A stretch of DNA of 10,363 nt. Origin: an uncultured Micrococcales bacterium (GTDB lineage: Bacteria > Actinomycetota > Actinomycetes > Actinomycetales > Microbacteriaceae). Shown in pieces: positions 1-5,363 of this stretch. Each line of letters begins with the position of its first letter. Positions within the stretch are counted from its first letter, which is position 1. The position numbers and the translations under genes were made by a program. The DNA lies in NCBI GenBank assembly GCA_937919125.1, contig CALFOB010000188.1, positions 1 to 10,363 of the forward strand, given 5' to 3'. Below the pieces are notes generated by a model, which worked only from the letters and a program-made list of their open reading frames with translations, made no database searches and had not been told where the DNA came from.

Positions 1-1740
1 TTTCGGATAACTAACTACGATTCGGCCTTCAGCTGGCAAGTGATATCCATGGATGGCGAGGGCGGTGATATCAGCATTGATGACACCGGATTGGTCAGGG
101 TGCTTAACTCGACCCCAGCCACACGCAAGACTGTGGAAGTTACTAGTTCGCGCGATCTGTACGAAGTCGGGCGAGCAACAATAGTTGGAGTTCCACTCGG
201 CGCTGGGCTCACTCCAGAGTTCGGCACGTACCAAAGGACGGATTATGGTTTCACAGTAGAAATCACAAATTTCGACTCGAATTTCTATTGGTATCTCGAG
301 ACCGACTCCGGTGCTGCGTGGATGCCCACCGATGGCCTTGTTGAAGTTGTAAACCTTGGTTTAGGTGAAGGAACTTTCCTGCTGGTGTGGACGGAGCAAC
401 CTGGTTATGAGTCTGCCGCAGCCCCGTTCTATGGTCAAGCCCTCGACCCCGGCCTAGTGGCAACTTTTGGCGACCTCATCCAAGGCGACGGGGCTCTTCA
501 AGTTCAGGTCACAAACTTCAATTCATCTTTCGACTGGGCGGTTAGTTCCAGCATGGGAACACCCAGCATCAGTGACACCGGTCTGATCACTGTTTCTGGA
601 TTGACCCCGGGCAACGATGTAGTAATCACGGTTCGCACCCGAGCCGATGGCTATGTAACACAAGTCACCAACTATGAGGGCGTGCTTCTTAATACCGCTC
701 TTGCACCCGAGTTCGGGCCGGTAACCCGCTTCGAGGGTGGCTTCAGATCAAGAATTTTGAACTTCAGTGGTTACTTCAGTTGGTTGGCCGAAAGCTCTGC
801 CGGTCAAGTGAATCTCGACGACAACGGCTACTTTGAGGTGACCGGGCTCGCGCCAGGCCAAGGTGCCACCGTCACCGTCAGCAACGCGCGCGTGAATTAC
901 TACCCTGGCTCTGGGTCGCTTGAAAGCTGGGCGCTGGATTACGCGCCAACGCCTGAATTCTCCGACCCGATCGCAAATTCCACCGGATTCACAGCGATGA
1001 TTACCAACTACGCACCCGAATACACCTGGCAGGCTGAGTCAACCGTTGGCGAGGCAACCATTGATGACCTTGGGCGCCTCATCGTCACCGGTCTAGAGGC
1101 CGGGCAAAGCGCCACAGTAAGAGTCACGTTCTCTGGCCCAGACTTCCTCAGCAGTTCGAGTTCAATCACCGGTTCAGCGGCAACCGCCGTGATTCAAGAC
1201 GATCGAAACACTCAGGTAGATACCGAGGCACAGGCTCGTGCCAGGGCTCGCGTCGATGCCGAGGCTGCCGCTGAAGCAGCAGCAAAGGCTAAGGCAGAAG
1301 CAGAAGCCGTGATTCGCGCGAAGGAAGCCGCCGAAGCCAAGGCCGCAGCGGAAAAGGCCGCGAAGCTCGAGGCCGACCGAAAAGCGGTAGCCGAGGCACT
1401 CGCTAAACCGGTGGCTGCGACCCCATCCGTGATTAAGTCGCTAACTTCAGAGCAAGTTGCACTGATTGCGCCGATTGTCTTCAAGCAGCTCGCCCCGGCA
1501 ACCGTCGCAGCTATCACGCCAAAGCAGGCGGCCTCCCTCACCGGTGGCCAAGTTCGAGCCTTGCCGGTCTCGAGCCTCACCAAGCTCAAGCCTGTCGTTA
1601 TCGGTGCTCTCAAGCCCGAGGCGCTAGCCGCTCTGCCGGTCGCCAAGCTCAAAGCCCTAACCAAAGCCCAGGTCAAACAGATCTGGCTCGGCCAGTGGTT
1701 GCAGCTCGACGCAGACCAGCGCAAGGCTCTCAAAAGATAA
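1..1740 (+). CDS. Large repeat-containing surface/secreted protein, C-terminal part (5' truncated by window)
   Basis: The reading frame is open from base 1 (F-R-I-T-N-Y...), so the GTG at base 40 is not the real start and the gene begins upstream. The visible part has about 4.7 copies of a roughly 80-90 residue beta-rich repeat, near bases 1-204, 205-440, 440-700, 700-948 and 949-1185. Each copy has an 'ITNFDSNFxW' type motif, then a 'DDTGLVxVxGLxxG' motif, then 'VTVxxxRxxY'. This resembles bacterial Ig-like or fibronectin-like repeats of cell-surface proteins. Next come an Ala/Glu/Lys/Arg-rich stretch likely to form a coiled coil (about 1213-1400) and a tail of short Leu/Val repeats ('LTSEQVALIAP', 'ITPKQAASLTGGQV'; about 1435-1737). 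I see no LPXTG sorting motif at the end. Its GC-rich codon choice differs from the element downstream, so it looks like host sequence. The exact role (adhesion, envelope scaffold) is inference. Confidence 0.85.
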   Translation, partial: FRITNYDSAFSWQVISMDGEGGDISIDDTGLVRVLNSTPATRKTVEVTSSRDLYEVGRATIVGVPLGAGLTPEFGTYQRTDYGFTVEITNFDSNFYWYLETDSGAAWMPTDGLVEVVNLGLGEGTFLLVWTEQPGYESAAAPFYGQALDPGLVATFGDLIQGDGALQVQVTNFNSSFDWAVSSSMGTPSISDTGLITVSGLTPGNDVVITVRTRADGYVTQVTNYEGVLLNTALAPEFGPVTRFEGGFRSRILNFSGYFSWLAESSAGQVNLDDNGYFEVTGLAPGQGATVTVSNARVNYYPGSGSLESWALDYAPTPEFSDPIANSTGFTAMITNYAPEYTWQAESTVGEATIDDLGRLIVTGLEAGQSATVRVTFSGPDFLSSSSSITGSAATAVIQDDRNTQVDTEAQARARARVDAEAAAEAAAKAKAEAEAVIRAKEAAEAKAAAEKAAKLEADRKAVAEALAKPVAATPSVIKSLTSEQVALIAPIVFKQLAPATVAAITPKQAASLTGGQVRALPVSSLTKLKPVVIGALKPEALAALPVAKLKALTKAQVKQIWLGQWLQLDADQRKALKR

Positions 1741-1750
1741 TCGGGCAAAG

Positions 1751-1782
1751 AAAAAGACCTCCCACTTCTGGGAGGTCTTTTT
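1751..1782 (+). terminator. Strong bidirectional rho-independent terminator after the surface-protein gene
   Basis: A perfect 14-bp inverted repeat (AAAAAGACCTCCCA paired with TGGGAGGTCTTTTT) has a 4-nt CTTC loop. It starts 11 bases after the stop codon at 1740. The A-run on the left and T-run on the right make it usable from either strand. It ends the surface-protein gene on the plus strand and could end transcription of the structured unit at 1784-1873 on the minus strand. Confidence 0.92.
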
Positions 1783-1783
1783 A

Positions 1784-1873
1784 CTGTGGAGACTAGCGAG
1801 CACCGAGCGAGGCGCGTGAAGAATCTTCGAAGTTATCGAAGATTTAGCGACTCGGTGTGCGAAGGCCCCACAG
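1784..1873 (-). other. Nested inverted-repeat unit with tRNA-Ala-like ends (possible tRNA relic or small structured RNA)
   Basis: Three nested inverted repeats are visible: outer CTGTGG/CCACAG (1784-1789 with 1868-1873), middle CACCGAG/CTCGGTG (1801-1807 with 1851-1857), and inner AATCTTCGA/TCGAAGATT (1822-1830 with 1836-1844, 5-nt loop). Read on the minus strand, the stretch 1869-1787 starts GGGGCCTT and ends AGTCTCCA. These fit a tRNA-Ala acceptor stem including a G3:U70 pair, with one mismatch at position 5:68. The 3' part equals the end of the tRNA-Ala at the right edge of the window. The 83-nt interior does not fold as a normal tRNA and has no recognisable anticodon arm. Terminators lie on both sides. 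It may be a decayed or rearranged tRNA-Ala copy, an old attachment scar, or an unrelated repeat. Strand is inferred from the tRNA likeness. Confidence 0.5.
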
Positions 1874-1886
1874 TCAACGCAACAAA

Positions 1887-1912
1887 AAACGCCTCCCCGG
1901 AGGGAGGCGTTT
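1887..1912 (-). terminator. Probable original tRNA-Ala terminator, displaced by the element
   Basis: An 11-bp perfect inverted repeat (AAACGCCTCCC with GGGAGGCGTTT) has a 4-nt loop. Read on the minus strand it is followed by a run of six T's, while on the plus strand the T-run is poor, so minus is favoured. It lies 6 bp outside the left 15-bp core repeat. Before integration it would therefore have sat just downstream of the tRNA-Ala gene and ended its transcript. Confidence 0.8.
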
Positions 1913-1917
1913 GATTT

Positions 1918-1932
1918 GTGGAGACTAGGGGG
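1918..1932 (+). repeat. Left attachment core repeat
   Basis: GTGGAGACTAGGGGG is identical to 10309-10323, where it forms the 3' end of tRNA-Ala (3' strand of the T stem, acceptor strand and discriminator base). Identity breaks down immediately beyond: ATTCAAC here, GTCGAAC at the right. This is the tRNA 3'-end duplicate expected from integration by a tyrosine recombinase into a tRNA gene. Confidence 0.88.
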
Positions 1933-2239
1933 ATTCAACTATTCAATGATTGCTAGTTGTTGGAGCATAGTTTGCTGTTTTTCAGACTATAAATCAGACT
2001 ATTCGCTTGAATTTTCAATGAGGCAGATCGAAACACCCATTAAGTACTCTGCATTCGACAAGATCAAATACTGTTGCTGTTATTGGAGCTGTTTGTGCAG
2101 CAATAAGTGTGTTTCTAGGGACTCAACTTACCTAGCGTTACCAGTTCAATGACGTCACAAACCTGAATAACAGTGCGTTGCCGCTTACGAAATAATCACT
2201 TCGATCGCTAGTTGTAGACCTAGTGATCACTCAGAATTG
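1933..2239. other. Left end of the element: no confident gene
   Basis: This 307-bp stretch holds the left arm-type repeat (listed separately) and two short palindromes, TGACGTCA (2150-2157) and AGTGATCACT (2222-2231). The second lies 9 bp from the stop codon of the zinc-ribbon gene and lacks a T-run, so it is not a clear terminator. Open frames crossing here start inside the core repeat and have Cys-rich, low-complexity translations. One frame near 2070-2135 gives a short hydrophobic stretch (NTVAVIGAVCAAISVFLG) but has no good start. I see no supportable coding sequence. Confidence 0.6.
1982..2002 (+). repeat. Left 21-bp subterminal repeat (candidate integrase arm site)
   Basis: Two copies of TCAGACTAT are separated by AAA, giving a 12-bp period, close to one helical turn. 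The 21 bp are identical, in the same orientation, to 10236-10256. The gap from the end of the left core repeat is 49 bp. The right copy ends 52 bp before the right core. Paired arm-type sites at similar distance from the core are typical of lambda- or Tn916-like tyrosine integrases. Binding by this element's integrase is inference. Confidence 0.75.
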
Positions 2240-2893
2240 TCAGTACTTTGTTTGATTACTTACAAGAATCATGACAAAAATGAGAAGAATAAGCCCCACT
2301 CCGCCAAAGGTTAGCGTGCTGTAAAACCAGCTCCTCAAACGGTAAGTCTTTGCTCGCCTCTTGAGAGCCAGGAAGGCGATTCCAAAAGCTATTCCGAGAA
2401 TGACATTCCAACCGAATAGCTGACTACCAACATTGAGTAAAACAACCCTTATGTCAGATAACGCACCAGGTAAAAAGAAGGTGGAAGCAACAAATACCGC
2501 CTGAAGCCACCAGGAAATCAGGAGGTTTGAATGTTGAGGTTCCGCCTCCTTGGTGCACATGTGGCAAAAGGTTGATTGAGCCTTATTGAAGATAAAGAGT
2601 TCGCATTTAGGGCAGAGAGCCATGTTCTTTCCCTTTTGAAATACAGCTAACTCAAACTCGTCTAGGTCTTCAATGCACGCAACGCACAACAGGTGATCAG
2701 ACGACTTGAGCTGCGTCTGGCATCTAAGGCAGGTGCGTTGGGTCGTCTCCCCGTGGGTAATTTCGATTTCATCCGAAGTATCCCCTCTGGCGAAGCGTTC
2801 GTCCGACTGTAACGTTCCACAGTGCCTGCACAACTTTGCTTCGGCAAGAATTTCTTCTGCACAAGCGACGCACTTCACAGTTTGAGCTGCCAC
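2240..2893 (-). CDS. Membrane protein with three N-terminal zinc ribbons
   Basis: Function is not recognised. From the chosen GTG start the product is 217 residues. It has three Cys-x2-Cys...Cys-x2-Cys zinc ribbons (C8/C11/C22/C25, C55/C58/C70/C73, C94/C97/C110/C113), then a hydrophobic half with about three membrane segments (near 128-145, 148-177 and 190-212). The zinc ribbons would be cytosolic or at the membrane face. The start at 2893 is preferred over a TTG at 2923 because GGGGAG lies 5 bases upstream of it. It is the last gene of the minus-strand block, 57 bp downstream of the next gene's stop. Double zinc-ribbon membrane proteins are common and often of unknown role. Nothing visible points to a specific ligand. 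Confidence 0.8.
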   Translation of the reverse strand: MAAQTVKCVACAEEILAEAKLCRHCGTLQSDERFARGDTSDEIEITHGETTQRTCLRCQTQLKSSDHLLCVACIEDLDEFELAVFQKGKNMALCPKCELFIFNKAQSTFCHMCTKEAEPQHSNLLISWWLQAVFVASTFFLPGALSDIRVVLLNVGSQLFGWNVILGIAFGIAFLALKRRAKTYRLRSWFYSTLTFGGVGLILLIFVMILVSNQTKY

Positions 2894-2950
2894 TGTAACT
2901 CCCCAATCTAAGTTCGATTTCAATGCACACGAACTACTTGACTCTTGAAA

Positions 2951-3418
2951 CTAGCGGTAGTCCTTCAGTACGAGCTGCAAATCCGATTTAGTGACATTCG
3001 TGTTTTGACACTCACTAAAGAGGTTCACGTTTCCAAGACCCCACGATAAACCAGAAGAAGGCTCTTCTGGGTCAAGGCATTCAACGGAGTCTCTGACTAT
3101 CCAGATGACGGCAAATTTGTCGTTATCCACCCTGCCCTGTTGTTTCTGAGCCATTTGAGATACAAGACTTTGATCGAAACCAAGCCTCTCTATTGAACAG
3201 GCGATCTGGTCATTGGTTATCGCTTCTCTTGATTCGTCGTCGATAGTTTTTATAAGAACTACGGATGTGTCTTTATACTCAACACCCTTTGTGTAACGCT
3301 TGAAACAACTTTGAACTTTGTCCTGTAGACCAAGATTTTCGTTGACAATGTTTGCCACGATCAAACTCGCAACCAAGACGCCAAAAGCTACACACGCCAA
3401 GATGATTTTCCGCTTCAT
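2951..3418 (-). CDS. Membrane-anchored or exported protein of unknown function
   Basis: The product is 155 residues from ATG 3418. That start has a G-rich ribosome binding site (GGGGG, about 6 bases upstream), making it better than the upstream in-frame start at 3439. Residues 4-26 are strongly hydrophobic after MKRK, forming a signal anchor or uncleaved signal peptide. The rest is hydrophilic with four Cys (in QSCFKRY, IACSIE, VECLDP, SECQNT) that could form disulfides outside the cell. A Cys lies at residue 9 after I-L-A, but that is too close to the N-terminus for a convincing lipobox. The gene begins 23 bp after the stop of the serine recombinase, so it may be co-transcribed. I recognise no family. 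Confidence 0.72.
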   Translation of the reverse strand: MKRKIILACVAFGVLVASLIVANIVNENLGLQDKVQSCFKRYTKGVEYKDTSVVLIKTIDDESREAITNDQIACSIERLGFDQSLVSQMAQKQQGRVDNDKFAVIWIVRDSVECLDPEEPSSGLSWGLGNVNLFSECQNTNVTKSDLQLVLKDYR

Positions 3419-3441
3419 AGAAACCCCCAACAAGGTCAAAC

Positions 3442-3993
3442 TTACCCTAGCGATCGATAGATAGTTGGTCTGGATACCCCAAGCACCTCAGCTATTTCGG
3501 TGATTGGTTTACCTTCTGAATACATGGCTCGTGCGGTTTCCAACTTGGCTGCAGACATCACAGGCTTTCTTCCACCTTTGCGACCTCTTGCCCTCGCTGC
3601 TGCCAAGCCATCAATGGTTCGTGATCGCATGATCTCTCTCTCAAACTCAGCAAATGCAGCAATCATGGTGAAGAACAACTTGCCATCAGGAGTTGAGGTG
3701 TTGATGTTCTGTTCAAGCACCTGGAGATTTACCCCTAAGTCATCAAGTTCGCTTACGAGGTTTAGCAGATCCTTGGTTGAACGACCCAAACGATCCAAGC
3801 GTGTGATCACCATTGTGTCACCTGAGCGTAGTTGCTCTTTCATTCGATCCAACTGAGGGCGTGATGACTTAGTTCCTGAGAAGGTATCAATGAAAATCTG
3901 ATCTACCTCTGCGTTCTTCAAAGCATCTTCCTGAGAAGAGGCGTTCTGATCAGCGGTAGAAATTCTGCCGTATCCAATGCGTTTTGTTGTCAT
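3442..3993 (-). CDS. Small serine recombinase (resolvase/invertase family)
   Basis: The 183-residue length is normal for Tn3 resolvase / Hin-Gin invertase proteins. From ATG 3993 the order is: catalytic motif YGRIS with R10 and nucleophile S12; the active-site block ITRLDRLGRS with R65, D67, R68 and R71; the E helix ending FEREIMRSR; a basic linker ARGRKGGRKP; and a C-terminal helix-turn-helix (ITEIAEVLGVSRPTIYRSLG). All expected catalytic residues are present, so it looks functional. ATG 3993 is chosen over the in-frame TTG at 4011 because the family starts close to the YGR motif and because TACGCT lies exactly 6 bp upstream, as in leaderless promoters. It may resolve multimers, invert a segment or move DNA. 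Whether it acts as resolvase or invertase cannot be told from sequence. The 141 bp upstream, rich in palindromes, is the natural place for its site. Confidence 0.93.
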   Translation of the reverse strand: MTTKRIGYGRISTADQNASSQEDALKNAEVDQIFIDTFSGTKSSRPQLDRMKEQLRSGDTMVITRLDRLGRSTKDLLNLVSELDDLGVNLQVLEQNINTSTPDGKLFFTMIAAFAEFEREIMRSRTIDGLAAARARGRKGGRKPVMSAAKLETARAMYSEGKPITEIAEVLGVSRPTIYRSLG

Positions 3994-3999
3994 GCCGTA

Positions 4000-4028
4000 A
4001 GCGTAAAACAAACGATGGACATTTTACA
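4000..4028 (-). promoter_or_regulatory. Candidate leaderless promoter of the serine recombinase gene
   Basis: On the minus strand, TACGCT (TANNNT type) occupies 4005-4000 and is followed by 6 bases and the ATG at 3993. This matches the spacing of leaderless actinobacterial promoters. The -35 region at 4028-4023 (TGTAAA, 17-bp spacer) is a weak match. There is no Shine-Dalgarno sequence before the ATG. Confidence 0.45.
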
Positions 4029-4078
4029 TAGAATTCGGACACGGCTTTTGAGAAGAATAATCCCCTGTATCAAGGCAC

Positions 4079-4118
4079 TTCGGCGTCTCGCCGAATAGTG
4101 TCAATCAAACGATCGTTT
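4079..4118. promoter_or_regulatory. Two palindromes upstream of the serine recombinase (candidate operator or recombination site)
   Basis: TTCGGCGTCTCGCCGAA (4079-4095) is a 7-bp inverted repeat around TCT, and AAACGATCGTTT (4107-4118) is a perfect 12-bp palindrome. They sit in the 141-bp gap upstream of the recombinase start, where Tn3-type elements carry their recombination (res) site. TTTTGAGAAG also occurs twice in direct orientation around them (4046-4055, 4117-4126). The first palindrome shares 15 bp with the integrase promoter region (10222-10236). Neither has a T-run, so they are poor terminators for the gene ending at 4135. Confidence 0.5.
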
Positions 4119-4134
4119 TTGAGAAGGCTTATTG

Positions 4135-4476
4135 CTACATAGACCTAAAGTCAGGGTTCACCTTATTTTTCAAATCGTTTTTACTTCTCTTCGAAGCACG
4201 ATTCTCTTTCGTTGCCGCTTCGGCAAGTGAGCCAAGGCTTTTCATACCCCAACCCAGTAGAGCAAGCAGAGCTGCAAGTAACACTGACCAATGTAGAAAT
4301 CCGAGCACTGAATAGAGCAAGGGACCCACTTCATAGTAGGCGTCAGGATTCAGAGGTTGACCCATTCGAGTCATTCCACCATAGGGGTTGGTGAGACCTC
4401 CTAGAAACAGAGAAATACCCCCTAAAACAAATAAGCCAGAACCAGCCATCCGAAATATTTTGGCTAGAAATTTCAT
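4135..4476 (-). CDS. Small two-TM membrane protein of unknown function
   Basis: The product is 113 residues with two membrane segments, about 10-29 (AGSGLFVLGGISLFLGGL) and 52-76 (PLLYSVLGFLHWSVLLAALLALLGWG). They are joined by a roughly 20-residue loop rich in Gly, Pro and Tyr. A basic, hydrophilic C-terminal tail (KENRASKRSKNDLKNK) is likely cytosolic. The start is well supported by AGGGGGAG ending 5 bases before the ATG. It lies 40 bp downstream of the next minus-strand gene and reads in the same direction as the envelope genes above it. No family recognised. Confidence 0.72.
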   Translation of the reverse strand: MKFLAKIFRMAGSGLFVLGGISLFLGGLTNPYGGMTRMGQPLNPDAYYEVGPLLYSVLGFLHWSVLLAALLALLGWGMKSLGSLAEAATKENRASKRSKNDLKNKVNPDFRSM

Positions 4477-4516
4477 TTGTCTCCCCCTAAGTTTCTAGTC
4501 ATTGATCAGCCTAAGG

Positions 4517-5035
4517 CTAGATCGATGGAAATGATGCCGCACAACTAGCCCCCACTAGCAAGATTGCACCGTTTTTTGGGACATTTCTATAATCAACTTC
4601 GAGAATGGTTATTGAACCAACAGGCACAATCGTTTGACGCAACCTTGAGTTGGATAAAGCTACATCGTTCCTGTCCAGGATTTGGATGTCAATGAGATAC
4701 CCGTGCTCGCATGAAACCATCGAGGCAAGCTTTACGAAATGACATCGACTGTAGATTGAACAGCTCCCTTTGAAGTTGGCTGGATCTACCCACGCCACCA
4801 TCAAACCGTCGTCACCAAGATCTCCAAAATCATCTAGTTTATGTCCGTAGGTTTGCGAAGTGGCGAGATCCCAACTTTCATTGATTGCATTTTCAGCCTT
4901 CAACGAATTGGCTGTGAAGCTTCCTAGAACTCCTAAAAAGAGAAACAGCGTTGCCGCAGCAGCCACAATAGAAAGTGCTTTGTCTCTTCGTTCAGCCAGA
5001 TTGACCCAGAGCACTAGCCGCCAGATTCGATTCAC
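4517..5035 (-). CDS. Single-pass exported protein of unknown function
   Basis: The 172-residue product has a short basic N-terminus (R3, R6, then ERRDK), one hydrophobic segment at about 20-40 (ALSIVAAAATLFLFLGVLG) and an outer domain. That domain has four Cys (C92, C98, C109, C165) and beta-strand-like sequence near the end. The GTG start at 5035 lies 2 bp after the TAG stop of the Excalibur gene, with no clear ribosome binding site, so translation is probably coupled to that gene. The tight junction suggests the two products act together at the cell surface. No family recognised. Confidence 0.7.
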   Translation of the reverse strand: MNRIWRLVLWVNLAERRDKALSIVAAAATLFLFLGVLGSFTANSLKAENAINESWDLATSQTYGHKLDDFGDLGDDGLMVAWVDPANFKGSCSIYSRCHFVKLASMVSCEHGYLIDIQILDRNDVALSNSRLRQTIVPVGSITILEVDYRNVPKNGAILLVGASCAASFPSI

Positions 5036-5037
5036 TG

Positions 5038-5322
5038 CTAGTTTTCGCAGGCGATACCGTCATGGTCTCTGTCCTTGCCTGAGTTCTCGGCATAGACCTT
5101 TGCGTTCACGGTTGGCTTGTTCTTGATCTCGCCACCCTTGTTTACCCACTTAGCAGACTTAGCAACTCCACCTGGATAAACCTTATTGAGTGCTGCACAG
5201 TTGCTGAACTTCTTTTCAACTGTGTGCGGTGAAGCGTTTGCCCCTGCGATTCCAAATCCACTCACCAAGACTGCGATTACAAAAACACTTACTTTATTCA
5301 AGAGATCCCCTAACTTCCTCAT
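5038..5322 (-). CDS. Secreted Excalibur calcium-binding domain protein
   Basis: The 94-residue product has a signal peptide (hydrophobic 11-27, likely cut after GANA near residue 30). It is followed by one Excalibur domain: FSNCAALNKVYPGGVA, then KPTVNAKVYAEN, ending DRDHDGIACE. The aspartates D84, D86 and D88 with G89 and E93 form the EF-hand-like calcium loop, and C42 with C92 is the usual disulfide pair. In this family the domain occurs on secreted proteins and surface nucleases, but no nuclease domain is present here. It is the first gene of the minus-strand block, 41 bp from a divergent gene at 5364. Upstream a TTGACT and a weak GTAGG are visible. Confidence 0.9.
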   Translation of the reverse strand: MRKLGDLLNKVSVFVIAVLVSGFGIAGANASPHTVEKKFSNCAALNKVYPGGVAKSAKWVNKGGEIKNKPTVNAKVYAENSGKDRDHDGIACEN

Positions 5323-5351
5323 CAGCCTACTTAGTCAAAAAGCTACTTTGG

Positions 5352-5357
5352 TAGATT
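5352..5357 (+). promoter_or_regulatory. Candidate leaderless -10 element for the zinc-finger/GIY-YIG gene
   Basis: TAGATT is followed by 6 bases and then the ATG at 5364, so transcription would start at or next to the start codon. No Shine-Dalgarno sequence precedes this ATG. The -35 region is weak. The same hexamer-to-ATG spacing is seen for both recombinase genes of the element. Confidence 0.5.
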
Positions 5358-5363
5358 CGTTAC

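Noticed and set aside
1212..1748. 178-codon minus-strand frame opposite the surface-protein coil and tail
   Set aside because: It is an antisense shadow of GC-rich, Ala-rich coding sequence, and its Ala/Ser-rich translation mirrors the sense codons.
1916..2152. Open plus-strand frame of 78 codons across the left end
   Set aside because: It starts inside the attachment repeat, has a Cys/Tyr-rich translation with no domain pattern and no ribosome site. It is probably chance in AT-rich DNA.
3115..3130. DnaA-box-like TTATCCACC near 3123
   Set aside because: A single imperfect match inside a coding sequence, with no cluster.
2951..3418. Lipoprotein call for the signal-anchored protein
   Set aside because: The only Cys near the N-terminus (residue 9) comes before, not after, the hydrophobic segment.
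3500..3856. 118-codon plus-strand frame opposite the serine recombinase
   Set aside because: The minus-strand frame carries all catalytic motifs of a serine recombinase, so this one is a shadow.
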